In this document: in pieces, positions 36,154-46,100 of the stretch
Layout: each line of letters starts with the position of its first letter
Numbering within the stretch: the stretch's first letter is position 1
Origin: Streptomyces clavifer
GTDB lineage: Bacteria; Actinomycetota; Actinomycetes; Streptomycetales; Streptomycetaceae
DNA length: 64,000 nucleotides
Assembly: GCA_014651175.1 (NCBI GenBank)
Contig: BMWJ01000003.1
Coordinates: 248,001-312,000, forward strand
Direction of reading: 5' to 3'
Made by a program: the position numbers and the translations under genes
The notes under the pieces: model-generated
Seen by the model: only the letters and a program-made list of their open reading frames with translations
Databases searched by the model: none
What the model was told of the DNA's origin: nothing

Positions 36154-37437
36154 TCAGCCGCCGATGACGACGCGGCGGACACCCGCCCAGTTGGCCGGGT
36201 CCGTCGTACGCCGGCCGTCGACCAGGACGCGGACGTCCGGCAGGTCGGCGGCGGCGAGCTCGCGGTACTCGGCGTGGTCCGCCTGGAGGATCGCCGCGGT
36301 GACCGTCTGGCCCTCGTGCGGCACGAGGCCGTGCGCGGTCAGCTCGTCGGCCGTGTACATCGGGTCCGACACGAACGCCACGGCGCCGCGGGCCTTGAGC
36401 GCCTCCACGACTCCGAAGACACCGGAGAAGGCGGTCTCCTTGACGCCACCGCGGTAGGCGGCGCCCAGCACCAGCACACCGACGCCGTCCAGGTCGCCGT
36501 AGGCGGCGGCCAGCAGGTCGACGGCGTACTCGGGCATCGCGGCGTTGGCCTCACGGGCCGAGCGCACGACGGTGGCCTCCGGGTCGTTCCACAGGTACAT
36601 CCGCGGGTAGATCGGGATGCAGTGGCCGCCGACGGCGATGCCGGGCTGGTGGATGTGGCTGTACGGCTGGCTGTTGCAGGCCTCGATGACCTTCTTGACG
36701 TCGATGTCGTTCTTGTCGGCGAACCGGGCGAACTGGTTGGCCAGACCGATGTTGACGTCGCGGTAGGTGGTCTCGGCGAGCTTGGCGAGCTCGGAGGCCT
36801 CCGCCGTGCCGAGGTCCCAGACACCGTTCGGGCGGGGCAGGTCCTCGCGGTCGTCGAAGTCGAGCACGGCCTCGTAGAACTCCACACCGCGCTGGGAGGA
36901 GGCCTCGTCGATGCCGCCCACGAGCTTGGGGTAGCGGCGCAGGTCGGCGAAGACGCGGCCGGTCAGCACCCGCTCGGGGGAGAAGACGAGGTGGAAGTCC
37001 ACGCCCGGGGTCAGGCCGGAGCCCTCGGCGAGCATGGGCGCCCAGCGGGTACGGGTGGTGCCGACGGGCAGGGTGGTCTCGTAGCTGACGAGGGTGCCCG
37101 GCTTGAGGCCGGCGGCGATCGCCTTCGTCGCGGAGTCCATCCAGCCGAAGTCCGGGGTGCCCTCGGCGTCCACGAACAGCGGTACGACGACCACGACGGC
37201 GTCGGACGCGGCGACCGCGGCCGTCGTGTCCGTCGTCGCGGAGAGCAGGCCCGCGCCCACGGTCTCCTTGAGCTTGACGTCCAGGTCGTGCTCGCCGGGG
37301 AACGGCTCGGTGGCCGCGTTGACCAGTTCGACGACCTTCTCGTTGACGTCCGCACCGATGACCTTGTGGCCCTTGGCTGCGAACTGCACGGCGAGCGGAA
37401 GGCCGATCTTGCCGAGCGCGACTACACAGATGTTCAT
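36154..37437 (-). CDS. UDP-N-acetylglucosamine/UDP-glucose 6-dehydrogenase family enzyme (WbpA-like)
   Basis: 427 residues. NAD-binding start MNICVVALGKIGLPLAVQFA, then SYETTLPVGTTRTRW, FSPERVLTGR, LAETTYRDVNIGLANQFARF, and the catalytic cysteine in GGHCIPIYPRMY. The C-terminal domain has VLVLGAAYRGGVKETAFSG. It oxidises the C6 hydroxyl of a UDP-sugar to a carboxylate; the genomic partners favour UDP-GlcNAc. The ATG overlaps the upstream GT2 stop (ATGA) and has GAGGAAAG before it. It is the last gene of the minus-strand operon. Confidence 0.9.
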   Translation of the reverse strand: MNICVVALGKIGLPLAVQFAAKGHKVIGADVNEKVVELVNAATEPFPGEHDLDVKLKETVGAGLLSATTDTTAAVAASDAVVVVVPLFVDAEGTPDFGWMDSATKAIAAGLKPGTLVSYETTLPVGTTRTRWAPMLAEGSGLTPGVDFHLVFSPERVLTGRVFADLRRYPKLVGGIDEASSQRGVEFYEAVLDFDDREDLPRPNGVWDLGTAEASELAKLAETTYRDVNIGLANQFARFADKNDIDVKKVIEACNSQPYSHIHQPGIAVGGHCIPIYPRMYLWNDPEATVVRSAREANAAMPEYAVDLLAAAYGDLDGVGVLVLGAAYRGGVKETAFSGVFGVVEALKARGAVAFVSDPMYTADELTAHGLVPHEGQTVTAAILQADHAEYRELAAADLPDVRVLVDGRRTTDPANWAGVRRVVIGG

Positions 37438-39065
37438 CGGGATACTTTCCTCTTCAGCCTGGACAGCATGTGGCGCAGCCGCTTGCCCGCACCTGGTTTG
37501 ATCTCCCACAAGGGGGCCGTCGTGATCACGAGCCGCCCCTTGGGATTCCGGTTCGCCGACACCCGGTACGGCACTGCCTGTCGCCAGCGGCGGGCCAGCG
37601 GCAGCGGCCTGCCACCGGTCGTCACAGGAATCTCGTACGTCGATCCCGCCACGTCCACGTACAACCGGACGCCGAGCTTCGACTTCGTTGCATGGACCGG
37701 GATCCGGCCACGCACGACCGTCGCCCGGCCGTCATCGGCCACGGTACGGGTGAATTCGCCCGCGAGGACGGGCGGTTCCTGCTCCGCGGACAGCCGGCGT
37801 GCGCCGGCCTTGTCCGCGCTCTTGGGCATGGCGCCCTTGGCCAGGCGCGCGGTAAGCGATCCGGTGTCCCCGAGGACTCCGGTCCGTGCCGTGAGAACCA
37901 GGTGCAGGTCTTCGCCTGTCTGGTCCCACTCCGCGGCCAGCAGCTCCGTACCCTGTGCCAAGCGTCCGGGCACGCTCTCCCCGACCAGCTCGTAGCAGCT
38001 GTCGGGAAGACCGAGGTCCTCGTCACGGAAGCCGGGGTACAGCGCGAAGGCACGGCCGTCCTCGAGGTGGAAGGGCGGGGCTCCGTGCTCCGCCTCCTCG
38101 GTGACTGCCCGGATCAGCTCGTCCACAGCACCCGCCTGTGCGAGACAGATCCTCACCCGGCGCTTGACGTCCAGGGAGTCCCGGAGCTCGTCGGTGAGGT
38201 ACTCGTCGGCGAGCGCGGCGATGCCTTCGCACACCTCACGCCGAGTGGCGGCGTCGAGAGCGGGAAAGTCGTCCTGGACGAGCTTCGCAAGCTCCCAGGT
38301 GAAGTGCCGCTTGAACAGGGCGTCCCGATCCGGGCCCGCTTCCACGAGGGATGCGGTGTGCTTCATGATCGCGGTCGTGCAGCGCAGCCGGGCCAGATGG
38401 TTGGCCCGGTAGGTGATGTTGCTCGCGTCGCCGCGCTTCACCGCGTAGTAGAAGGTGTAGTCGGAGAGCACCGAGATCTTCCGGGCTCTGACACACGCTT
38501 CGATGGTGAAGGGCTGGTCGCTTCCAACCGGCAGGTCCTCGGGGAACCGCAGCCCGTGCTCCTCGATCAGAGAGCGACGAAAGAGCTTGGTGTTCGCCAG
38601 GGTGAACGGCAGGCTCGAACGGTAGAGGCTGACGTCCGGGTCATTCTTCTTGTACAGCTTCTGGTGCACGTAGCGGCCATTGGTTCCGACCATCTTGCCG
38701 ACGACCACGTCGGACCCGTGCTCGTCCGCGTAGGCCACCATCCGCTCCAGGGCTTCCTCGCCCAGGTAGTCGTCGGAACCGATGAAGTAGACGAAACGGC
38801 CGGTCGCCACGTCCAGGGCCCTGTTGCTGGGCGCCGCGGGGCCGCCCGAGTTGGCCTGGTGGATGACCTTGACCGTGCCGGGGTAACGCTCGGCGAACCG
38901 GTCGAGCTCGGCGCTGCTGCCGTCCGTCGAGCCGTCGTCGACCGCCACGATCTCCATGTGGTCGAGGCCGATGCTCTGGCCGACGAGGGAGTTCAGGCAC
39001 TCCGTCAGGTAAGGCATCGTGTTGTAGACGGCTACGACGACGGTGGCATCAGGTCTTCCGCTCAT
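37434..39065 (-). CDS. Glycosyltransferase family 2 with C-terminal beta-rich extension
   Basis: 543 residues. GT-A domain: ATVVVAVYNTMPYLTECLNS, AVDDGSTDG, ANSGGPAAPSN, GSDDYLGEEALERM, and VGSDQPFTIEACVRAR. The region after about residue 330 contains short beta-like segments rather than catalytic motifs. It is a paralogue of the GT2 at 25275-26501 throughout the catalytic domain but with a longer C-terminus. Start (ATGA overlap with the GT4 stop) and stop (ATGA with the dehydrogenase) show coupling at both ends. It probably adds a sugar to the polymer that carries the diacetamido-uronic acid. Confidence 0.9.
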   Translation of the reverse strand: MSGRPDATVVVAVYNTMPYLTECLNSLVGQSIGLDHMEIVAVDDGSTDGSSAELDRFAERYPGTVKVIHQANSGGPAAPSNRALDVATGRFVYFIGSDDYLGEEALERMVAYADEHGSDVVVGKMVGTNGRYVHQKLYKKNDPDVSLYRSSLPFTLANTKLFRRSLIEEHGLRFPEDLPVGSDQPFTIEACVRARKISVLSDYTFYYAVKRGDASNITYRANHLARLRCTTAIMKHTASLVEAGPDRDALFKRHFTWELAKLVQDDFPALDAATRREVCEGIAALADEYLTDELRDSLDVKRRVRICLAQAGAVDELIRAVTEEAEHGAPPFHLEDGRAFALYPGFRDEDLGLPDSCYELVGESVPGRLAQGTELLAAEWDQTGEDLHLVLTARTGVLGDTGSLTARLAKGAMPKSADKAGARRLSAEQEPPVLAGEFTRTVADDGRATVVRGRIPVHATKSKLGVRLYVDVAGSTYEIPVTTGGRPLPLARRWRQAVPYRVSANRNPKGRLVITTAPLWEIKPGAGKRLRHMLSRLKRKVSR

Positions 39066-40645
39066 GCCACCACCTGGGCAACCGGCACGGCGGCCTTGCT
39101 GCGGGTGCCGCCACCGAGCACGCGGGTGTAGACGGCGTCGAGCACCTCCGCCTGTGCCTCCCAGGTCCACTCGTCGAGCAGGCCCTGGGAGTCGTAGACG
39201 TCGCGGTACTTCTTGGGATCGGCGAGCACGGCCTCGACAGCTCGGACGTAGTCCGCGACGTCCTCCGCCATGAACACCTCGCCCTGGCCGGTCTGCGCGA
39301 CCATGTCGCCCATCGTCTTGACGTCGCTGACGACGAAGGGGAGGCGGGCGTGCGAGTACTCGAAGAACTTGGTGATCAGGGCGATCTCGTGGTTCGGCCA
39401 GTGGTGGATCGGGATCACACCCACGTCCGCCGAGGCCAGGAACGGGACGACCTGGTAATGCGGTACGTACGGAAGGATGTGCAGCCGGTCCGACACACCG
39501 AGCTCCACGGCCCGAGCGGTCAGCTGGTTCATGTAGTCCGACGTGGGCCGCAGGACGACGAACGCGACGTGCGTCCCGGGCAGCTGCGGCAGCGACTCGA
39601 CCATGATGTCGAGCCCGCGCTGCGGGGCGGCAGCACCGCTGTAGACGGTGAGCGGCACATCCGGCCCGATCCCGCACAGCTCGCGCAGGTCGGGTACGGG
39701 TTCGGCTGCCTGCTCCGGGGAGATCTCCGCGTCGGGCGCGTTCAGCACGACTTCCGGCTTGGTCTTGATGCCGTGCCGTTCGGCCAGCATCTCGGCGAGG
39801 GTCTCGGATACCGTCGTCACGGCGTCGGCGTACTGAGAGAACTCACGCTCGTAGGCGCACTGCGCAACGTGCCATCGCGGGTGGGAGTTCCACGGCTTGA
39901 TGCCCGGCAGGAACTCGTGGGCGTCCCAGACGAGCTTGACGGAGCGGCCCCTGGCCTCGGCCCGCAGCTTGGCCCGTGCGCCGACACCCAGCATGCGGAA
40001 GTCATTGGCGTGGATCAGGTCGGGCTCGAGGGAGTCGATGACCTTGCCGTAAGCGAGCTCCATGTCCCACAGCGCCGGGTCGAGCCGGCGCCAGGCGCGG
40101 TCACCCATGGTGCGCAGCCAGAACGCCGTGGTGAAACGGTCCAGCGGGGACTGCATGTCCTTGCGGCGCTGCTCCAGGGCAGTCGTCTGCTTCACGCGCA
40201 GTCCGACCCACTTGCTCATGACCCGCGAGACGAACCGCGGCGGCATCAGCTTGAGCTTGCCGAGGGCCGATCCCTGCCGTCCGGCCTGGATGAGCCGGAT
40301 GTTCAGCTCGGTCCGCCACGCCTTCATCCGCTGCTTGCGGTACGCGGCCAGCGGTCCGGGCTTGTAGGCGAGCGGCGACCTCAGCACGGCACGGCGATAC
40401 TCGTGCCGCCTGCGGTGCATCGGGGTCGGGACGTGCAGCAGTCGCACCTCGGCGTCACCGAGCCGCCAGGACTGCTCCCTCTTCGTCGGAGACTTGCCCA
40501 GCAGGACCACGTCCCAGCCGGCCGCAGCCGCGGAACGCGCCTCCTTCTGTACACGCGAGTCACCGTTCACGCCGTTGTCGACCAGCATGACGATCTTGCC
40601 ACGGGTGCTGCGCTGCGCTCCCGCCACCGAACTATCAACCGCCAT
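39062..40645 (-). CDS. Glycosyltransferase family 4 (GT-B fold)
   Basis: 527 residues. N-terminal acceptor domain begins KIVMLVDNGVNGDSRVQKEA; DLIHANDFRMLGVGARAK and VWDAHEFLPG follow. The donor domain includes LTVYSGAAAPQRGLDIMVES, and the nucleotide-sugar site is near GVIPIHHWPNHEIALITKFF (EX7E-like). An Arg/Lys-rich insert between about 80 and 170 may bind membrane lipid. The start overlaps the end of the oxidoreductase gene. It may use the UDP-diacetamido sugar made by this operon; this is inference. Confidence 0.88.
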   Translation of the reverse strand: MAVDSSVAGAQRSTRGKIVMLVDNGVNGDSRVQKEARSAAAAGWDVVLLGKSPTKREQSWRLGDAEVRLLHVPTPMHRRRHEYRRAVLRSPLAYKPGPLAAYRKQRMKAWRTELNIRLIQAGRQGSALGKLKLMPPRFVSRVMSKWVGLRVKQTTALEQRRKDMQSPLDRFTTAFWLRTMGDRAWRRLDPALWDMELAYGKVIDSLEPDLIHANDFRMLGVGARAKLRAEARGRSVKLVWDAHEFLPGIKPWNSHPRWHVAQCAYEREFSQYADAVTTVSETLAEMLAERHGIKTKPEVVLNAPDAEISPEQAAEPVPDLRELCGIGPDVPLTVYSGAAAPQRGLDIMVESLPQLPGTHVAFVVLRPTSDYMNQLTARAVELGVSDRLHILPYVPHYQVVPFLASADVGVIPIHHWPNHEIALITKFFEYSHARLPFVVSDVKTMGDMVAQTGQGEVFMAEDVADYVRAVEAVLADPKKYRDVYDSQGLLDEWTWEAQAEVLDAVYTRVLGGGTRSKAAVPVAQVVA

Positions 40646-41657
40646 GATGAGCGGGCTCTCCTGTCTCAAGAACGATCGTTCGGCCGCTCCGGGCCGATTC
40701 CAGAACCGAAGCCGCCACCTCCACGGTACGCAGCCCCTGCCGCAATGTGCAGATGTCCGCCGCCTCGCCCCGCACCGCGTCCCGGAAGAGCTCGTGCTCG
40801 ACGAGCAGCGGCTCGCGCTTCGGGATCGCGTAGCGGACCATGTCGCCCTCGGACACACCGCGGAACGCGCGCAGCGCCTCCCATTCGGTGGTCACCGCCG
40901 CGTTCGAGTGGAACGTGAGGTCGGCGGTCAGCGTGTCGGCGATGTAGCAGCCGCGCTCGCCGGTGACCGAGGTGAAGCGCTCCTTGAGCGGGCTCAGCCA
41001 GTTGACCAGGTGGTTGACCATGGTGCCGTCGGAGAGCTGGCCCACGGCGGAGACCATGTCCTCGTGCGGGCGGCCGGACTTCGACACGGTGTGGGCCGCG
41101 ATCGAGGTGTACGTCTGGCCGGTCACCCAGCCCGTCAGGTCGATGTCGTGCGTGGCGAGGTCCTTGACCACGCCGACGTCCGCGATCCGGTGCGGGAACG
41201 GGCCCTGACGGCGCGTGACGACCTGGAAGACGTCGCCGAGTTCGCCGGCCTCCAGGCGGCTGCGCAGCGAGCGCAGGGCAGGGTTGCAGCGCTCGATGTG
41301 GCCGACACCGGCCACCAGGTCGCGTGACTCGAAGGCTTCGACGAGGCGGCGGGCGCCCTCGACGGTGTCGGCCAGCGGCTTCTCGATCAGGGCGCAGACA
41401 CCGGCGTCGGCCAGTTGCAGGCCGACCTCCTCGTGCAGTGCGGTCGGGCACGCCACGACGGCGTAGTCGACGCCGAGGGCGATGAGCTCCTCGACGGTCG
41501 ACAGGACGGGGGCGCCCTGCGCCCAGCCGTTCTTGTCCCCCATCGGGTCGACGACACCGACCAGCGTCACGCCGTCGAGCCCGGCGAGCACACGGGCGTG
41601 GTGACGCCCCATGGAACCGAGGCCGACGAGCCCGGCCCGCAGTACGGCGGCGGTCAC
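40635..41657 (-). CDS. Gfo/Idh/MocA family oxidoreductase (WbpB/WlbA-like 3-dehydrogenase)
   Basis: 340 residues. NAD-binding fold GLVGLGSMGRHHARVLAGLD, catalytic lysine motif LIEKPLADTVEGAR near residue 92, and GVGHIERCNPALRSLRS, which resembles WlbA. HDIDLTGWVTGQTYTSIAAH lies in the substrate domain. WbpB/WlbA oxidises C3 of UDP-GlcNAcA; the ketone is then aminated by the adjacent DegT enzyme. GTG start overlaps the aminotransferase stop (GTGA). Confidence 0.9.
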   Translation of the reverse strand: MTAAVLRAGLVGLGSMGRHHARVLAGLDGVTLVGVVDPMGDKNGWAQGAPVLSTVEELIALGVDYAVVACPTALHEEVGLQLADAGVCALIEKPLADTVEGARRLVEAFESRDLVAGVGHIERCNPALRSLRSRLEAGELGDVFQVVTRRQGPFPHRIADVGVVKDLATHDIDLTGWVTGQTYTSIAAHTVSKSGRPHEDMVSAVGQLSDGTMVNHLVNWLSPLKERFTSVTGERGCYIADTLTADLTFHSNAAVTTEWEALRAFRGVSEGDMVRYAIPKREPLLVEHELFRDAVRGEAADICTLRQGLRTVEVAASVLESARSGRTIVLETGEPAHHGG

Positions 41658-42772
41658 AGGTTCTCCCCCAGTGCGTTCACGGCGTCGGCGATGCGCGCCA
41701 GCTCGCCCTCGCTGAGCGAGGGGTGGACGGGGAGCGAGACGACCTCGGCGGCCGCACGCTCGGTCTCGGGCAGGTCCCAGGTGCGGCCGGCCTTCTGGTC
41801 CGGCTCCCAGTACGGCTTGAGGCGGTGGATCGGGGTCGGGTAGTAGACGGCGTTGCCGACGCCGGCCTCGGTGAGCTTCGCCATCGCGGCGTCGCGGTCG
41901 CCCCGCACCCGGATCGTGTACTGGTGGTAGACGTGGCGGGCGCCCTCGGCGACCGGCGGCGTCGTGACGCTCGGCGCGGTGATGTGCGCGTCGAGGTACG
42001 CGGCGTTGGCGCGGCGCTGCTCGGTCCAGCCACCGACCTTGGTCAGCTGTACGCGGCCGACGGCGGCGGCCACGTCCGTCATGCGCATGTTGGCGCCGAC
42101 GATCTCGTTGGCGTACCGCTGCTCCATGCCCTGGTTGCGCAGGAGGCGCAGGGTGCGGGCGAGCTCGGCGTCGGCCGTGGTGACCATGCCGCCCTCGAGG
42201 GAGTGCATGTTCTTGGTGGGGTAGAAGCTGAACGTTCCTCCAGCGCCGAACGCGCCGACGGGGGTGCCGTTCAGGGCCGCCGCGTGGGCCTGGCAGGCGT
42301 CCTCGACCACGGCCAGCTTGTGCTTCTCGGCGATGGGCATGAGCTTGTCCATCGCCGCCGGGTGACCGTAGAGGTGCACCGGCATGATCGCGGCGGTGCG
42401 CGGCGTGACGGCCGCCTCCACGGCGGCCGGGTCCAGGCCGTAGCTGCCGGGCTCGATGTCGGCGAACACGACGTCGGCGCCGACGAGGCGGACCGCGTTG
42501 GCGGAGGCCGCGAAGGAGAACGAGGGGACGATCACCTCGTCGCCCGGGCCGATACCGAGGGCGAGGAGCAGCAGATGCAGCGCAGAGGTACCTGAGTTGA
42601 CGGCGACGCAGTGGCGGCCGTCGACCAGGTCCGAGAAGCCCTCCTCGAAGGCCGCGACCTCCGGCCCCTGCACCACGCGACCGCTGCGCAGCACACGTAC
42701 CGCGGCCTCGATCTCTTCTTCACCGATGACCGGGCGGGCAGCAGGAATCGGCTGCTCGTTGATGCTCGTCAT
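41654..42772 (-). CDS. DegT/DnrJ/EryC1/StrS aminotransferase (WbpE-like)
   Basis: 372 residues. PLP-binding lysine in SFYPTKNMHSLEGGM, preceded by HLYGHPAAMDKL and VVEDACQAHAA with the cofactor Asp. FSFAASANAVRLVGADVVF and YYPTPIHRLKPY are typical of WbpE/WlbC enzymes that transaminate the 3-keto sugar with glutamate. AAGGAGGACG lies 7 nt before the ATG, the best ribosome site in the operon, consistent with its being the first gene. Four downstream genes overlap end to start. Confidence 0.92.
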   Translation of the reverse strand: MTSINEQPIPAARPVIGEEEIEAAVRVLRSGRVVQGPEVAAFEEGFSDLVDGRHCVAVNSGTSALHLLLLALGIGPGDEVIVPSFSFAASANAVRLVGADVVFADIEPGSYGLDPAAVEAAVTPRTAAIMPVHLYGHPAAMDKLMPIAEKHKLAVVEDACQAHAAALNGTPVGAFGAGGTFSFYPTKNMHSLEGGMVTTADAELARTLRLLRNQGMEQRYANEIVGANMRMTDVAAAVGRVQLTKVGGWTEQRRANAAYLDAHITAPSVTTPPVAEGARHVYHQYTIRVRGDRDAAMAKLTEAGVGNAVYYPTPIHRLKPYWEPDQKAGRTWDLPETERAAAEVVSLPVHPSLSEGELARIADAVNALGENL

Positions 42773-42912
42773 GGACGTCCTCCTTGAACACCGCAAGAGC
42801 TCTTAACAGGCAGAGGTCAGGGGTGCGGGACGTCTCACGAGGCCGCGCATAACCCCACCGGCACAATGCCGACGCCCTACCGGGGAAACTGGGCCCGGTC
42901 TGTCCTGAACCG

Positions 42913-42927
42913 GGTTGGTCACCAACC
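42913..42927. promoter_or_regulatory. 15-bp perfect palindrome upstream of the sugar operon
   Basis: GGTTGGTCACCAACC reads as an inverted repeat with one central base. It lies 140 bp before the aminotransferase start, a position suited to a repressor or activator site. No regulator gene is adjacent. Confidence 0.35.
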
Positions 42928-43039
42928 GTAGTTCCCACCCAGGAACCTCACAGCCAGCGACCGCCGTCACATTATCAGGGATTTCTCAGCTGATTTCGGG
43001 CCTGTTAACCCACAAGTGCATCAGTTCTGAAACAAAGCA

Positions 43040-43074
43040 CGTGTCCCGCTCCGACAGCTTCGGAGCGGGACACG
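43040..43074 (-). terminator. rne terminator
   Basis: CGTGTCCCGCTCCGA pairs with TCGGAGCGGGACACG across a 5-nt loop, 29 nt after the rne stop. Confidence 0.85.
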
Positions 43075-43102
43075 AATCGATGAACAACCGGTGACGAAAG
43101 GC

Positions 43103-46100
43103 TCAGCCGGTCGACGGCTCCGAAGCGTCGGCCGAAGCCGGAACCGTCACGGAAGGCGACGACTGCTCAGCCGCGACGGTCTTCTTCGCCGCTGCCTTCT
43201 TCGTGGTCGTCTTCTTCGCGGCGGTCTTCTTGGCGACCGTCTTGGCGGCGGTCTTCTTGGTGGCCGCCTTCTTCGCCGTGGCCTTCTTCGCGGTCTTGCG
43301 GGCCGCCGTCTTCTTGGCCGGTGCGTCCGCCGCCGTGGCCTCGCCGTCCGCCGGAGCGTCCGCCGATGCGCCGGGCGTGTCGGAGGCGGGGGCCGACTCG
43401 GTCGCGGGGGTGCCCGTGACCACGACGGTCTCCGTCTCGTCCGTGCCTGCCGGCGAACCCGCCGGAGCGGTGGCCTTGCGGGTCGCGCGGCGCCGGGCCC
43501 GCGGCGGTGCGGCCGGAGCCGGCTCCTCCGCCGCCGGAGCTGCCGCCGGGGCCGGAGCCTCGGCCGCGGGGGCCTCCACGACCGGGTCCTCGACCGCGAC
43601 GGGCTCCGCCGCGGGCTCGGTCGGCCGGACCGGCGGTGTCACGTCGGCAGCCTTGGGCGAGCCCGCCGGGGCGGTCGCCTTACGGGTGGCCCTGCGGCGC
43701 GTGCGTGCCGGGGGTGCGGCCTCGGCCTCGGGCGCCTGCGTGGCGGCCGGGGTCTCGACGACCGGCTCCGGCTGCGGCTCCTCGGCGACCGGGGCGGGCT
43801 CGGCAACCGGCTCCGCCTCGGCGACCGGAGCGGACTCGGCGGCCGGAGCGGACTCGGCGGCCGGAGCGGGTGCGGTAGCAGCTGCGGCGGCCTGCGGTGC
43901 GCCGGCCGGAGCCGTCACCTTGCGGGTCGCGCGCCGACGGCCACGGCCGCGCGTCGCGGCCGCCTCGGCCTCGGCAGCGCTGCTGTACAGCTCCTCGTCC
44001 ACGGCGAACTCCGGCTCGGGCAGCGCGACCGGGGCGGCGGCCTCGGCAGCCACCTCGGCCTCGCTCTCCACGTGCTCGGCGTGCTCGTGGTCCTGGACGT
44101 GCTGCTCGTGCTCGTGCTCGTGGTCCTGGCCGGAGCCGCCGCGCCCGCGCTTCTTGGCACGCTTGCCGCCGCCACCACCGGTGGTCGTCGGCTGCTCCAT
44201 GTGCACGATGACGCCGCGCCCGTTGCAGTGGACACAGGTCTCGGAGAAGGACTCCAGCAGACCCTGGCCCACCCTCTTCCGGGTCATCTGGACCAGACCC
44301 AGCGAGGTGACCTCGGCCACCTGGTGCTTCGTACGGTCCCGGCCCAGGCACTCCAGCAGTCGCCGCAGCACCAGATCCCGGTTGGACTCCAGCACCATGT
44401 CGATGAAGTCGACGACGACGATGCCGCCGAGGTCGCGCAGCCGGAGCTGGCGCACGATCTCCTCGGCCGCCTCCAGGTTGTTCTTGGTGACGGTCTCCTC
44501 GAGGTTGCCGCCCTGACCGGTGAACTTGCCGGTGTTGACGTCGACGACGACCATCGCCTCGGTCTTGTCGATCACCAGCGAGCCGCCACTGGGCAGGTAG
44601 ACCTTCCGGTCCAGCGCCTTCATCAGCTGCTCGTCGATGCGGTACGTCGCGAAGACGTCGACCTCGGAGGTCCAGCGCGACAGACGGTCCGTGAGGTCCG
44701 GTGCCACGTGCGACACATAGCCGTAGATGGTCTCCCAGGCGTCGTCACCGCTGACGATGACCTTCGAGAAGTCCTCGTTGAAGATGTCGCGGACGACCCG
44801 GACGGTCATGTCCGGCTCGCCGTAGAGCAGCGTCGGCGCGTTGGAACTGCCGCTGTTCCTGGACTTCTTCTGGATCTCTTCCCACTGCTGCTGCAGCCGC
44901 TCGACGTCACGGCGCAGCTCGTCCTCGCTCGCGCCCTCGGCCGCGGTGCGCACGATGACGCCCGCGTCCTCGGGAACGATCTTCTTGAGGATGGTCTTCA
45001 GCCGGGCGCGCTCGGTGTCCGGGAGCTTGCGGCTGATGCCGGTCATCGAGCCCTCGGGCACGTAGACCAGGTACCGGCCGGGCAGCGAGACCTGGCTGGT
45101 CAGGCGGGCGCCCTTGTGGCCGATCGGGTCCTTCGTCACCTGGACGAGGACCGACTGACCGGACTTCAGCGCGGTCTCGATGCGGCGCGGCCCGTGGGCC
45201 ATGCCGAGCGCCTCGAAGTTCACCTCACCGGCGTACAGGACGGCGTTGCGGCCCTTGCCGATGTCGACGAAGGCGGCCTCCATGGACGGCAGTACGTTCT
45301 GCACCTTGCCCAGGTAGACGTTGCCGACGTAGCTGGTGGCCTGCTCCTTGTTGACGTAGTGCTCGACGAGCACGTTGTCCTCGAGGACGCCGATCTGGGT
45401 GCGCTCGCCGCTCTGGCGGACGACCATGACCCGCTCCACGGCCTCGCGGCGCGCCAGGAACTCGGCCTCGGTGATGATCGGGACGCGGCGGCGGCCCTGC
45501 TCGCGGCCTTCGCGGCGGCGCTGCTTCTTGGCCTCCATACGGGTCGAGCCCTTGATGGACTGGACCTCGTCGAAGCCGGTTCCGGGCTCGCGCTCGGCCT
45601 CCTTGCGGCGCGGCTCGCGCACCTTGACGACCGTACGCTCCGGGTCGTCGGTGCCGGTGGCCGCTTCCTCGCCGGAGGCGTCCCCGCTGCGACGCCGACG
45701 GCGGCGACGGCGACGGCTGCTGCTGGAACCCGAGGCGGACTCGTGGTCGTCCTCGTCCTCGTCGTCCTGGGCCTGCTCACCCTCGGAGTGGTCCTCGGAG
45801 GCGTCGTCGTGCTGCTCCACGTCGTCCGCGTCGTTGGTCTCACCGCGACGGCGGCGACGGCCACCGCGACGGCGCCGGCGGGAGGGCCGGTCCCCGTACT
45901 CGTCGGTGTCGTCGCCCTCGTGCTCGGCGTCCGTCCCGGTCTCCGCCTCCGCGTCGTGCTCGTCCTCGACGGGCTGCTCGACGGGGAGCGTGACGGGCGT
46001 CGCGGCCGGCTCGGTCTCGACTGCCTCGCCACGGCGGCGACGGCGACGGCGCGAACCGCCCTGCGGTGCCTCTGCGGCCTCCGCGGGTGCCTCGGTTTCG

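Larger units (their letters stand above)
42773..43102. other. 330-bp region: operon promoter and rne terminator
   Basis: Lower GC than its neighbours. It contains the operator-like palindrome at 42913, the rne terminator at 43040, and on the minus strand a TAATGT box near 42,975 that could serve as a -10. No gene is visible. Confidence 0.55.
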
